DNA from: Planctomycetota bacterium
GTDB lineage: Bacteria > Planctomycetota > Planctomycetia > Pirellulales > Pirellulaceae
DNA length: 5,075 nucleotides
Assembly: GCA_019347795.1 (NCBI GenBank)
Contig: JAHWKS010000501.1
Coordinates: 1 to 5,075 of the forward strand
Reading direction: 5' to 3'
The notes under the pieces are model-generated. The model saw only the letters and a list, made by a program, of their open reading frames with translations, did no database searches and was not told where the DNA came from. A program made the translations under genes and the position numbers. Positions 1-5,075 of the stretch are shown piece after piece. The first letter of the stretch is position 1, and each line of letters opens with the position of its first letter.

Positions 1-1675
1 GACCGACGGCCACGTGATCGTCGATGCGGTGCAGTTCGTCACGCCTGAAGAGTTCAAGCTCGTTCAGGAAGATGCGAAGAAGCCTCTCGCACAGAACAAG
101 GCCCAGGCGAAGAAAGACGACCAGCCCGCGCCGGAGCCGGCGCCGCAATTCACGCGGCGTCCCATCGAACATTTTGGTGAATTGACGGTCGCAAAGCTCG
201 ACGCGATGCTGGTCGAGCAGTTGGGCGACGCGGCGACGACGACGCCGATCGGCGATGAGTTGTTTCTCCGCCGCGTGACGCAGGACATCGTCGGCCGGCA
301 GCCGACGGTGGAGGAATTGGAGACGTTCCTCGCCGATGGTTCGGCCGATCGCCGCGCCGCGGCGATCGAGCGGTTGCTCGCCTCGCCCGACTATGGGCGG
401 AACTGGGGCAACTTCTGGAGCGACGTGATCGCCGCCCGCCAGCAGGAGCCGGAGCTGACCTTTCACGACTACCGTCCTTTCCGCGACTGGCTGGCCGAGC
501 AGTTCAACTCCGACCGGGCGTGGGACGAGATGACGTTCGACATGCTCACCGCCCGCGGCAAGGTCGGCGAGAATCCCGAAGCGACGCTGATCGCCTTCCA
601 CCAGGCCGACCCCCACAAGCTGGCGGGGGAGACGACCCGCGTCTTCCTCTCGGTCAAGGTGCATTGCGCGGAATGCCACGATCACCCGTTCATCGACATG
701 CCCACCGAGACGTTCCACGGCATGGCGGCGTTTTTCGCCCGCACCGAGGCGAAGATTCCCTGGAACGAGAGCAGCGAGATCGAGTTGGTGAGCAAAGAGA
801 AAGGGGAGCACCGCATCCCCGGCAGCAAGGAGGACATGAAGCCGATCGCGCTCGGCGGCATCGATGGCGGGGCGGAATATGAGGTGGGCATGCGCGACTT
901 GGCCCGCCGCGCGGCGCTGGCGGAGTGGGTCGTCGATCCACAGAACCCCTATTTCGCCCGCTCGTTCGTGAACCACGTCTGGGCGCGCCTGATGGGACGC
1001 GGTTTTTATGAGCCGGTCGATGACTTGGGGGATACCGGCGGCATCCCCATCATGACCGACGTTCATGACGCAATCGGCGAGCACTTCATCGCGACCGGCT
1101 TCGATCACAAATCGGTGGTGCGGTTGATCGCCGCCACACAGGTGTACCAGCGTCCCATTACGCCGCCCGAAGGGAGCGAAAAGGAGCCGCTCGCGGCGGC
1201 AAAGCCGAAGCAACTTCGCGGGGATGAGGTGTTCGATTCGCTGGCCACCGCCATCGGCCTGCCCAACATCAAGCCGGAGAAAGCCGCGCCCACCGCGGCG
1301 ATTCGCTTCCCGATCCCGCCCAAGAGCACGCGGGACCTGGTGAACGAGGCGTTCGGTTATGATCCGTCGCTGGAGGACTACCTGCTGGTCCGCAGCATGA
1401 AGCAGGCCATGTTCCTGATGAACAACGTGCAGCTTCAAGAGCAGATCGACGCAAGTCCCGAGAGCGGCACGTTCCTTTCCAAGCTGCTCGCCAGTGAGGC
1501 GGACGACGAGCGCACCGCCGTTCACCTCTACCGCGCCGTGCTGGGCCGCTCGCCCACTGAGAAAGAGTTGAACCTCGTGCTCGGGCACGTCCAAAAGGTG
1601 GACGACCGCGGCGCCGGATTCGAGGACATCCTCTGGAGCTTGATCAACTCCGCCGAGTTCACCACCCGCCGCTGA
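1..1675 (+). CDS. DUF1549/DUF1553 planctomycete protein, 5'-partial
   Basis: Large planctomycete protein with the DUF1549 (PSCyt2) and DUF1553 (PSD1) domains; its beginning lies outside the window. Numbering from the GTG at 14: DUF1549 spans about residues 58-245 and holds a CxxCH motif, C218-A-E-C221-H222 followed by DHPF, the family signature and the form of a c-type haem attachment site. DUF1553 runs from about 295 (DLARRAALAEWVVDP, then SFVNHVWARLMGRGF) to near the C terminus. Residues 22-47 form a Lys/Ala/Pro-rich linker. The frame is open to base 2 and reads TDGHVIVDAVQFV across the GTG, like the end of a golvesin/xanthan-lyase-type beta domain, so the GTG is probably an internal codon and the gene is truncated by the window edge. 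The partner is the DUF1501 gene 54 bases downstream, the usual arrangement. Family members are generally exported. Function is not established; a role in polysaccharide or organic-matter degradation is inference from the family. Confidence 0.95.
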   Translation, partial: TDGHVIVDAVQFVTPEEFKLVQEDAKKPLAQNKAQAKKDDQPAPEPAPQFTRRPIEHFGELTVAKLDAMLVEQLGDAATTTPIGDELFLRRVTQDIVGRQPTVEELETFLADGSADRRAAAIERLLASPDYGRNWGNFWSDVIAARQQEPELTFHDYRPFRDWLAEQFNSDRAWDEMTFDMLTARGKVGENPEATLIAFHQADPHKLAGETTRVFLSVKVHCAECHDHPFIDMPTETFHGMAAFFARTEAKIPWNESSEIELVSKEKGEHRIPGSKEDMKPIALGGIDGGAEYEVGMRDLARRAALAEWVVDPQNPYFARSFVNHVWARLMGRGFYEPVDDLGDTGGIPIMTDVHDAIGEHFIATGFDHKSVVRLIAATQVYQRPITPPEGSEKEPLAAAKPKQLRGDEVFDSLATAIGLPNIKPEKAAPTAAIRFPIPPKSTRDLVNEAFGYDPSLEDYLLVRSMKQAMFLMNNVQLQEQIDASPESGTFLSKLLASEADDERTAVHLYRAVLGRSPTEKELNLVLGHVQKVDDRGAGFEDILWSLINSAEFTTRR

Positions 1676-1680
1676 CGCCA

Positions 1681-1729
1681 TCTGACCCCTGACCTCTGAC
1701 CTCTGACCCCTGACCCCTGACTCCTGGTC
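1681..1729. repeat. Phased heptamer tandem repeat, 7 x 7 bp
   Basis: Seven consecutive heptamers with consensus YCTGACC fill 49 bases exactly. Units 1-5 match the consensus, unit 6 is CCTGACT and unit 7 is CCTGGTC. The array starts 5 bases after the DUF1549/DUF1553 stop and ends on the base before the DUF1501 ATG. Because 7 is not a multiple of 3, the TGA in each unit falls in successive frames (1683, 1690, 1697 and so on), so the plus strand is stopped in all three frames. The minus strand stays open. No purine-rich ribosome-binding site lies between the array and the ATG. Short heptameric repeats of this general kind are known in some bacteria; any function here is unknown. Confidence 0.95.
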
Positions 1730-3049
1730 ATGATTCATCCCTTCCTCAGCGTTCAGAACGACCGGCGCGGCGTGGTGCATCGCCGGGCGTTTCTCAAGCA
1801 GCTTGGCCTGGCGGGCGGCGCCGCCGGCGTGATGACGCTCGGCTGGCGGGATCTGCTGATCACGCAGGCCGCGGAGTTGCGGAAGCGCGGCAAGAACATG
1901 ATCCTCTTATGGATGGACGGCGGTCCCAGCCAGTACGAGACGTTCACTCCGAAGATCGGCTCGAAGTACCAAGGCCCCGCCAAGGCGATCTCGACCAAAC
2001 TGCCGGGGGTGGAGTTCGCCGAATACTGGCCCCAGACGGCGGCGGTGGCGGACAAGCTGGCGGTCATCCGCTCCATGGAGTCGAACGAGGCGGACCACTT
2101 CCGGGCGATCAAGCTGGTGCGGACCGGCTACCCGATCAGCCCCACACTGGCGTATCCCACGTGGGGTTCGGTGGTGTCGCACCAGCGGCACGATCCGGAG
2201 TTCGACCTGCCCGCGTTCGTGCGGATCGGCAAGCCGCGGATCAAGACCCGCGACGTGAACAGCGGCCTCTTGGGCGCCAAACACGAGTCGTTTAAGGTCG
2301 ATGAGCCGGGCAAGATCCCCGATGACGTTCTGCCGACGGTCGAGCCGGACATTCTCCGCCGCCGGCTGGCTTTGGCCGACGAGTTGGATCTGGAGTTCGC
2401 CAGCGCCGGCGCCCCCAATGTGGTCCGTGAGAAGAAGGACGCCTACGAAAGCGCCGCCCGATTTGTGCTCAGCCCAAAAGTCGAGGTTTTTGATCTCGAT
2501 CATGAGCCGGACAGCCTTCGCGATCAGTACGGCCGGACCACGTTCGGCCAAGGCTGCCTGTTGGCCCGGCGGCTGGTGGAGGCGGGCGTCTCGTTCGTCG
2601 AGGTGTTCAGCATCGGCAGCCGCAACGATCAAGGGTGGGACACGCACAAGACCGGCTTCGCCGACACGCCGCCGCTTTGCGAAGAAGTGGATCCCGGCTA
2701 CGCTACGCTGCTGAAGGACCTGGAAGACCGCGGCATGTTGGAGGACACGCTCGTGGTCTGGATGGGCGAGTTCGGCCGCACCCCCAAGATCAAGGACGAC
2801 GGCGGCCGCGACCATTACGCCAAGGGCTGGATCACCTGCCTCTCCGGCGGCGGCGTGAAGACAGGCCAGGTGATCGGCGCCACCGACGCCGACGGCGTCG
2901 AAGTGACCGACCGTCCCGTAAGCGTTCAGGACCTCTTCGTCAGCTTCTGCCACGTCTTAGGGTTCGACCCCCGCGGCGAGTACCACACCCACGAGGACCA
3001 ACCCATCCACCTCGTCAAAGGCGGCGAACTGGTTAAGGAGCTGTTTTAG
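1730..3049 (+). CDS. DUF1501 family exported protein (Tat signal)
   Basis: Complete 439-residue DUF1501 protein, a normal length for the family, which belongs to the alkaline phosphatase/sulfatase-like fold. The N terminus carries a twin-arginine signal, R18-R19-A-F-L-K, followed by a small-residue hydrophobic stretch (GLAGGAAGVMTLG), so export in a folded state is predicted. Family landmarks are visible: MDGGPSQYETF at residues 62-72, GWDTH at 302-306, WMGEFGRTP at 344-352 and GRDHY at 359-363. The Asp/His residues in these blocks occupy positions expected of metal-binding or active-site residues in this fold, but no reaction has been shown that I can name. It follows the DUF1549/DUF1553 gene in the usual planctomycete pair and is probably co-transcribed. 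The ATG at 1730 gives the full Tat signal; a GTG pair at about 1772 would also keep the twin arginines. No Shine-Dalgarno sequence is visible, since the heptamer array abuts the start. Confidence 0.97.
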   Translation: MIHPFLSVQNDRRGVVHRRAFLKQLGLAGGAAGVMTLGWRDLLITQAAELRKRGKNMILLWMDGGPSQYETFTPKIGSKYQGPAKAISTKLPGVEFAEYWPQTAAVADKLAVIRSMESNEADHFRAIKLVRTGYPISPTLAYPTWGSVVSHQRHDPEFDLPAFVRIGKPRIKTRDVNSGLLGAKHESFKVDEPGKIPDDVLPTVEPDILRRRLALADELDLEFASAGAPNVVREKKDAYESAARFVLSPKVEVFDLDHEPDSLRDQYGRTTFGQGCLLARRLVEAGVSFVEVFSIGSRNDQGWDTHKTGFADTPPLCEEVDPGYATLLKDLEDRGMLEDTLVVWMGEFGRTPKIKDDGGRDHYAKGWITCLSGGGVKTGQVIGATDADGVEVTDRPVSVQDLFVSFCHVLGFDPRGEYHTHEDQPIHLVKGGELVKELF

Positions 3050-3061
3050 AAGCATTCTGTC

Positions 3062-3310
3062 ATGAGTGTTGAGATCCCCATCGACTTCGCACCCTTTGTT
3101 CAGCGCATGGTGGCCGAACGGCGGTTTCTCACCGAGAGCGACGTGCTGGCCGAGGCGCTACGGCTCTTGCAAGCTCGCGAATCGCTCCGTCACGAGGTGC
3201 GCCTCGGCTTTGAACAACTGGATTCAGGATTAGGTATTCCAGCAGAAGACGTGTACGGACGAGCGGAAAACCGCATCCAGGAAATCCAAAACGAGGGTTC
3301 CGTGGGCTGA
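3062..3310 (+). CDS. ParD-like ribbon-helix-helix antitoxin, apparently orphan
   Basis: 82-residue protein resembling type II antitoxins of the ParD family. The N-terminal half ([15 protein letters not shown], then [19 protein letters not shown]) has the pattern of a ribbon-helix-helix DNA-binding domain: one beta strand, then two helices with the [13 protein letters not shown] helix. The C-terminal half ([16 protein letters not shown]) matches the toxin-binding region of such antitoxins. Known members dimerise, repress their own promoter and neutralise a ParE/RelE toxin encoded just downstream. Here the next ORF overlaps the stop as TGATG, the usual coupling, but encodes a DUF1501 tail instead of a toxin. 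The gene starts 12 bases after the DUF1501 stop. The nearest good ribosome-binding sequence, AAGGAG at 3035-3040, is 21 bases from the ATG, so initiation may depend on read-through translation of the upstream gene. Family call fairly sure; activity unknown. Confidence 0.85.
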   Translation: MSVEIPIDFAPFVQRMVAERRFLTESDVLAEALRLLQARESLRHEVRLGFEQLDSGLGIPAEDVYGRAENRIQEIQNEGSVG

Positions 3311-3465
3311 TGCCGAAGGTGAACAAAGTCCATCTCCACAACCTGCACGCCACGCTCCTGCACCTGCTCGGCCTGGATCACAAGCAACTCACCTACCGCT
3401 ACTCCGGCCGCGACTTCCGCCTAACCGACGTCCACGGCCGCGTCATCCACGACCTGCTCGCGTGA
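3310..3465 (+). pseudogene. DUF1501 C-terminal tail fragment
   Basis: 51-codon ORF beginning at the ATG that overlaps the antitoxin stop (TGATG). From about residue 5 it reads like the extreme C terminus of a DUF1501 protein of a common long subfamily: [18 protein letters not shown], then [17 protein letters not shown], ending VIHDLLA. The tail of the intact DUF1501 gene in this window (VSVQDLFVSFCHVLGFDP, ending GGELVKELF) aligns with it in layout but belongs to a different subfamily, so this is not a simple duplicate of that gene. The body of the protein, with the Tat signal and active-site blocks, is absent. The first residues (MPKV) could be leftover toxin start or random. GAGGG at 3293-3297 could serve as ribosome-binding site. 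Most likely a gene remnant; a translated small peptide cannot be excluded. Confidence 0.8.
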
Positions 3466-3756
3466 AGAGCGGGGCAAACTCCCGCAACTTAGCCACAAAG
3501 ACGGCCGGAGGCGCGCTCGCGAATGCGAATGCGTCGGCGTGTCGTCCCTGAAAGAGGCTTGGTTGTCAAGCGGTTGCTCCTGTTTTTCCCTCCTCGTGCT
3601 TCCTGGCTGGCGGGCGTACATTTCGCGCCGGAGCCAATGGCTCCGTTTGATCGTCGCCATCCATTGGCGCCGGCAGACGGTCGTAGCGCGGTAGGCGAAC
3701 TCGTCGGAGGATTGCTCAGGTCTGTTCATCGAGTCCGGTCGCAGTCGTTCTTTTCT
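3466..3756. other. Intergenic stretch with inverted repeats, no supported gene
   Basis: About 290 bases between the DUF1501 tail and the integrase remnant. ORFs on both strands cross it, but none shows a family motif. A 5-bp stem (GCGGG 3469-3473 with CCCGC 3481-3485) follows the stop at 3465 but has no T tract. The odd-centred palindrome at 3630-3644 is GGAGCCA, A, TGGCTCC. GCCAATGG at 3633-3640 can alternatively pair with CCATTGGC at 3661-3668. The right edge runs into the stem at 3741-3766. It may be a dispersed repeat or old mobile-element debris. Confidence 0.5.
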
Positions 3757-3766
3757 TTGCGACTGC
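3741..3766. repeat. Inverted repeat around a pyrimidine tract
   Basis: GCAGTCG (3741-3747) and CGACTGC (3760-3766) are perfect complements separated by a 12-base, almost all-pyrimidine loop. A direct repeat TCGAGTC lies on each side (3729-3735 and 3770-3776). It sits at the left border of the recognisable integrase remnant. Function unknown. Confidence 0.6.
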
Positions 3767-4034
3767 ACCTCGAGTCATCCCTTCGTGCACCCGCTTGCCC
3801 TACGGCAGGCGATCAGGCCGTGCGATTTCAAACGGCCTGGCACAGTACTGTTCTCTGCGACCATCCTGCGAGACCAAGCTCGTCCCAACCAGAGTGACGT
3901 CCCGCACGGTTCAGGAATTGCTGGGCCACAGCGACGTAAAAACGACGATGATTTACACGCACGTGTTGAACCGTGGAGGTCGCGGCGTCCGCAGCCCTGC
4001 GGGTGGCCTCCCGTCTCGGCGCGAGGAACGATAG
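3757..4034 (+). pseudogene. intI: Integron integrase (IntI-type) C-terminal remnant
   Basis: Remnant of an integron integrase, the tyrosine recombinase that moves gene cassettes between attI and attC sites. The secure part is 3903-3998: [18 protein letters not shown], then [14 protein letters not shown], ending at TAG 4032-4034. It keeps the LGH histidine (codon 3927) and the nucleophilic tyrosine (codon 3954), and the GGRGVRSP tail is typical of IntI. Removing one C from the run 3901-3903 would turn the join into SDVRTVQ, as in family members, so a one-base insertion is likely. Upstream, in shifted frames, [10 protein letters not shown] (from about 3759) resembles the IntI HHLDESSLQRA block, and LRQAIR...DFKR and FSATILRD resemble what follows. 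The catalytic HxLRH block is destroyed and the N-terminal and central domains are missing, so it cannot be active. The 3903-4034 call is strong; the 3757-3902 extension is inference. Confidence 0.75.
3793..3839. repeat. Two adjacent hairpins in the integrase remnant
   Basis: Hairpin one pairs GCTTGCC (3793-3799) with GGCAGGC (3804-3810), one G-T pair, loop CTAC. Hairpin two pairs CAGGCCGT (3814-3821) with ACGGCCTG (3832-3839), 8 perfect pairs and a 10-base loop. They are three bases apart and are followed by the perfect 10-base palindrome ACAGTACTGT at 3842-3851. They may be chance structure in GC-rich decaying coding DNA or the footprint of a small palindromic insertion. Confidence 0.55.
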
Positions 4035-4149
4035 GGAGAAACGGCCTATCACCCCGAGAACCGGGCAACAGGCTCGCAACCATCGACGAGTTACGAGCCA
4101 GGACGCTTGGCAGGATAGGCCGCACATTTGCGGCCTAAAGGTGATAGGC
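4030..4149. repeat. Nested inverted repeats with alternative pairings
   Basis: The outer arms GCCTATCACC (4044-4053) and GGTGATAGGC (4140-4149) are perfect 10-base complements. Inside them lie two hairpins. GGCTCGCAAC (4071-4080) pairs with GTTACGAGCC (4090-4099) with one mismatch. TAGGCCGCA (4116-4124) pairs perfectly with TGCGGCCTA (4129-4137) around loop CATT. GATAGG occurs three times (4030-4035, 4114-4119, 4143-4148), and all copies are complementary to the single CCTATC at 4045-4050. CGGCCTATC (4042-4050) can therefore pair with 4114-4122 instead of the outer arm, opening the inner hairpin. It starts over the integrase stop codon and ends 68 bases before the zinc-ribbon gene. It may be a recombination site relic, a structured leader or a small mobile palindrome. 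Canonical attC core motifs are absent. Confidence 0.8.
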
Positions 4150-4217
4150 AGAAACTACGTATAAACAAGTGCTGGCTTGCCAACTACCGACACCGCACAA
4201 CTTGGGATGGAATCGAC

Positions 4218-4418
4218 ATGAAAGCAGAAGAAGCACGCTACAAACCGAAATGTCCGTACTGTGAGAAAGAGATCGAGACGATTGGGTTGCACCAAGGAGA
4301 GCCGATCACTTTTTTTGGGCTCAAAATGCGAAACGCAACTCTAGCCGTCTTCTCGTGTCCAGAATGTCACAAGGTGCTCGGTACATCGCATCAAGGTTGG
4401 GGTGAATCCTCCAAATAG
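4218..4418 (+). CDS. Small double-CxxC (zinc-ribbon-like) protein
   Basis: 66-residue hydrophilic protein with two CPxC knuckles, C12-P-Y-C15 and C47-P-E-C50, separated by 31 residues, as in a treble-clef or zinc-ribbon fold binding one Zn(II). Between them is a beta-rich segment (EIETIGLHQGEPITFFGL, then LAVFSCPECHKVLGT). I recognise no named family, and the function is unknown; such small ribbons often act in nucleic-acid or protein contacts. The ATG at 4218 is preferred because the protein then begins just before the first knuckle and GGGATGG (4204-4210) lies a suitable distance upstream. The frame is open further back to a TTG at 4128, inside a hairpin and unlikely. A four-codon ORF (4207-4221, M-E-S-T) overlaps this start as ATGA. 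G+C is about half in the middle of the gene, lower than in the DUF genes, which fits acquired DNA next to an integrase remnant. Confidence 0.7.
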   Translation: MKAEEARYKPKCPYCEKEIETIGLHQGEPITFFGLKMRNATLAVFSCPECHKVLGTSHQGWGESSK

Positions 4419-4698
4419 CACGACGACTGCTATCGCGATTGATCTTACTGTGAAAAACTCGCCGGGCCGCCGATTGCTGGCACCATGATCCTGTCGTTAG
4501 TTCATGCCGTGATGGAATGTGTGCAGCCGGAGCAGTGGGTTTGTAACCGCTACGGAAACAGCCAGAACAATGCCGTGCACACGGAGCACGGCTTGCGAGA
4601 TTTCACCAATGGAAGGTCGTCACTCCGTGCCCTGTGACGGCCGCCGTTATTTTGCTTAGGCAATCTGAAGCCACCGCGTTCCCTGGATTGAAGCTACG
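4419..4698. other. 280-base stretch without a supported gene
   Basis: All three forward frames are broken here. The longest ATG-started plus-strand ORF I read is 50 codons (4485-4637), with no recognisable motif. The only clear structure is the hairpin at 4572-4592. A TGA at 4666-4668 opens the frame of the following gene. I see no promoter I would defend and no T-rich terminator. It may be an intergenic leader or a decayed cassette gene. Confidence 0.5.
4572..4592. repeat. 7-bp hairpin
   Basis: GCCGTGC (4572-4578) and GCACGGC (4586-4592) are perfect complements with a 7-base loop ACACGGA. No T tract follows, so an intrinsic terminator is unlikely. It lies midway between the zinc-ribbon gene and the next coding frame. 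Confidence 0.6.
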
Positions 4699-5075
4699 TT
4701 GGAAATTTCTCTCGAATACATCGCCGATTCGACCGCCCAAGACACGTTTCGTGTCGCGTTTCACTCTGCCGCCGAACGATGCCTGTTGCCGTATCCGAGC
4801 GTGACCGGATTGACTTTTACTGACGCTTCAGGGAACAAGGCTGCTGAATGGCGAACGCGAGTTTTCGTTTCTCAGCCGCTGGACGACTTTGTGCTGAATC
4901 CAGGCGATAGGATCTCATTCGATCTACATGCAAACATCAACGCCGACAGCCAGGGCAATCGATGGTTCATTGATCTTCCGGCCGGAACGTATGATGTCCA
5001 CTTTGCGTATCGTGTGGAGCGTGACACGGATTGGTATGACTTCCTGGCCAAACGGTCGCGGTTCGCGTCTTTGAC
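4699..5075 (+). CDS. Unrecognised beta-rich protein, 3'-partial
   Basis: The frame stays open for 125 codons from the TTG at 4699 to the window edge and reads like a real protein. It has alternating hydrophobic patterns and Gly/Asn/Asp turns typical of an Ig-like or other beta-sandwich: FRVAFHSAAERCLLPYPSV, GLTFTDASGNKAAEW, VLNPGDRISFDL, WFIDLPAGTYDVHFAYRV, then DWYDFLAKRSRF. I cannot name the family. No signal peptide or membrane segment is visible. The in-frame TGA at 4666-4668 limits the start, and no ATG or GTG lies between it and LEISLEYI, so TTG 4699 is the best start. It lacks a clear ribosome-binding site. Alternatively the true N terminus was lost by a frameshift. Position after the integrase remnant and zinc-ribbon gene suggests accessory DNA. 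The family is unknown; that it is coding is fairly likely. Confidence 0.65.
   Translation, partial: MEISLEYIADSTAQDTFRVAFHSAAERCLLPYPSVTGLTFTDASGNKAAEWRTRVFVSQPLDDFVLNPGDRISFDLHANINADSQGNRWFIDLPAGTYDVHFAYRVERDTDWYDFLAKRSRFASL

Noticed and set aside
1907..2953. A 348-codon open frame on the minus strand
   Set aside because: It lies wholly inside the DUF1501 gene, whose family motifs are clear, and is explained by GC-rich codon use. The product shows no family pattern.
3469..3485. Intrinsic terminator after the DUF1501 tail
   Set aside because: The stem is only 5 bp and no T tract follows, so it does not meet the usual form.
3421..3768. A 115-codon minus-strand ORF, and the overlapping plus-strand ORF at 3523-3897
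   Set aside because: Neither shows a domain. The minus ORF overlaps the DUF1501 tail, and the right part of the plus ORF is better explained as a decayed integrase in one of its frames.
4160..4165. TATAAA as a -10 promoter element for the zinc-ribbon gene
   Set aside because: No acceptable -35 hexamer lies 16-18 bases upstream, so a promoter call is not supported.
4128..4217. Upstream extension of the zinc-ribbon gene to a TTG at 4128
   Set aside because: The extension begins inside a 9-bp hairpin, has no ribosome-binding site and adds sequence without any motif; ATG 4218 fits better.
4485..4637. A 50-codon ATG ORF between the zinc-ribbon gene and the last gene
   Set aside because: It has no recognisable motif and no clear ribosome-binding site, and short ORFs like this are expected by chance.
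3466..4700. Integron attC sites near the integrase remnant
   Set aside because: I scanned both strands for paired GTTRRRY and RYYYAAC cores. The only exact GTTRRRY match, at 3965-3971, is within the integrase coding sequence, and no partner is present.
1..5075. CRISPR array, tRNA or rRNA genes
   Set aside because: The only regular tandem repeat has 7-base units without spacers, and I saw no tRNA or rRNA signatures on either strand.

Overview
The window looks like chromosomal DNA of a planctomycete, most likely of the Pirellula/Rhodopirellula type. The main evidence is the pair at the left: a DUF1549/DUF1553 protein followed by a Tat-exported DUF1501 protein. This gene pair is massively expanded in Planctomycetes and rare elsewhere. 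The left two thirds is GC-rich (38 of 60 bases are G or C in 2701-2760). The right third is more mixed (30 of 60 in 4261-4320 and in 4861-4920), which suggests accessory DNA.

Layout: (1) 1-1675, 3' part of a DUF1549/DUF1553 gene whose start lies upstream of the window. (2) 1681-1729, seven perfectly phased heptamers (consensus YCTGACC) that fill the intergenic gap and touch the next start codon. (3) 1730-3049, an intact DUF1501 gene. (4) 3062-3310, a ParD-like ribbon-helix-helix antitoxin. (5) 3310-3465, a 51-codon ORF overlapping the antitoxin stop (TGATG). It is not a toxin: it is the C-terminal tail of a second, different DUF1501 protein. (6) 3466-3756, no convincing gene, several inverted repeats. 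(7) about 3757-4034, a decayed integron integrase (IntI-type tyrosine recombinase). Its last part is clearly recognisable, and its upstream part appears frameshifted. (8) 4030-4149, a nested set of inverted repeats with mutually exclusive pairings. (9) 4218-4418, a small double-CxxC (zinc-ribbon-like) protein. (10) 4419-4698, no supported gene, one good hairpin. (11) about 4699-5075, the start of an unrecognised gene that runs off the right edge.

How it fits together: the first two genes form a typical planctomycete co-directional pair, predicted to be exported and probably linked to degradation of complex organic matter, although the biochemistry of these families is not settled. From about 3050 rightwards the window looks like a rearrangement junction: an antitoxin without its toxin, a paralogue tail without its body, and an integrase without its catalytic core, followed by short genes of different composition. 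I see no complete undescribed system. The most unusual items are the antitoxin/DUF1501-tail junction, the phased heptamer array between the operon genes, and the switch-like inverted repeats after the integrase remnant.
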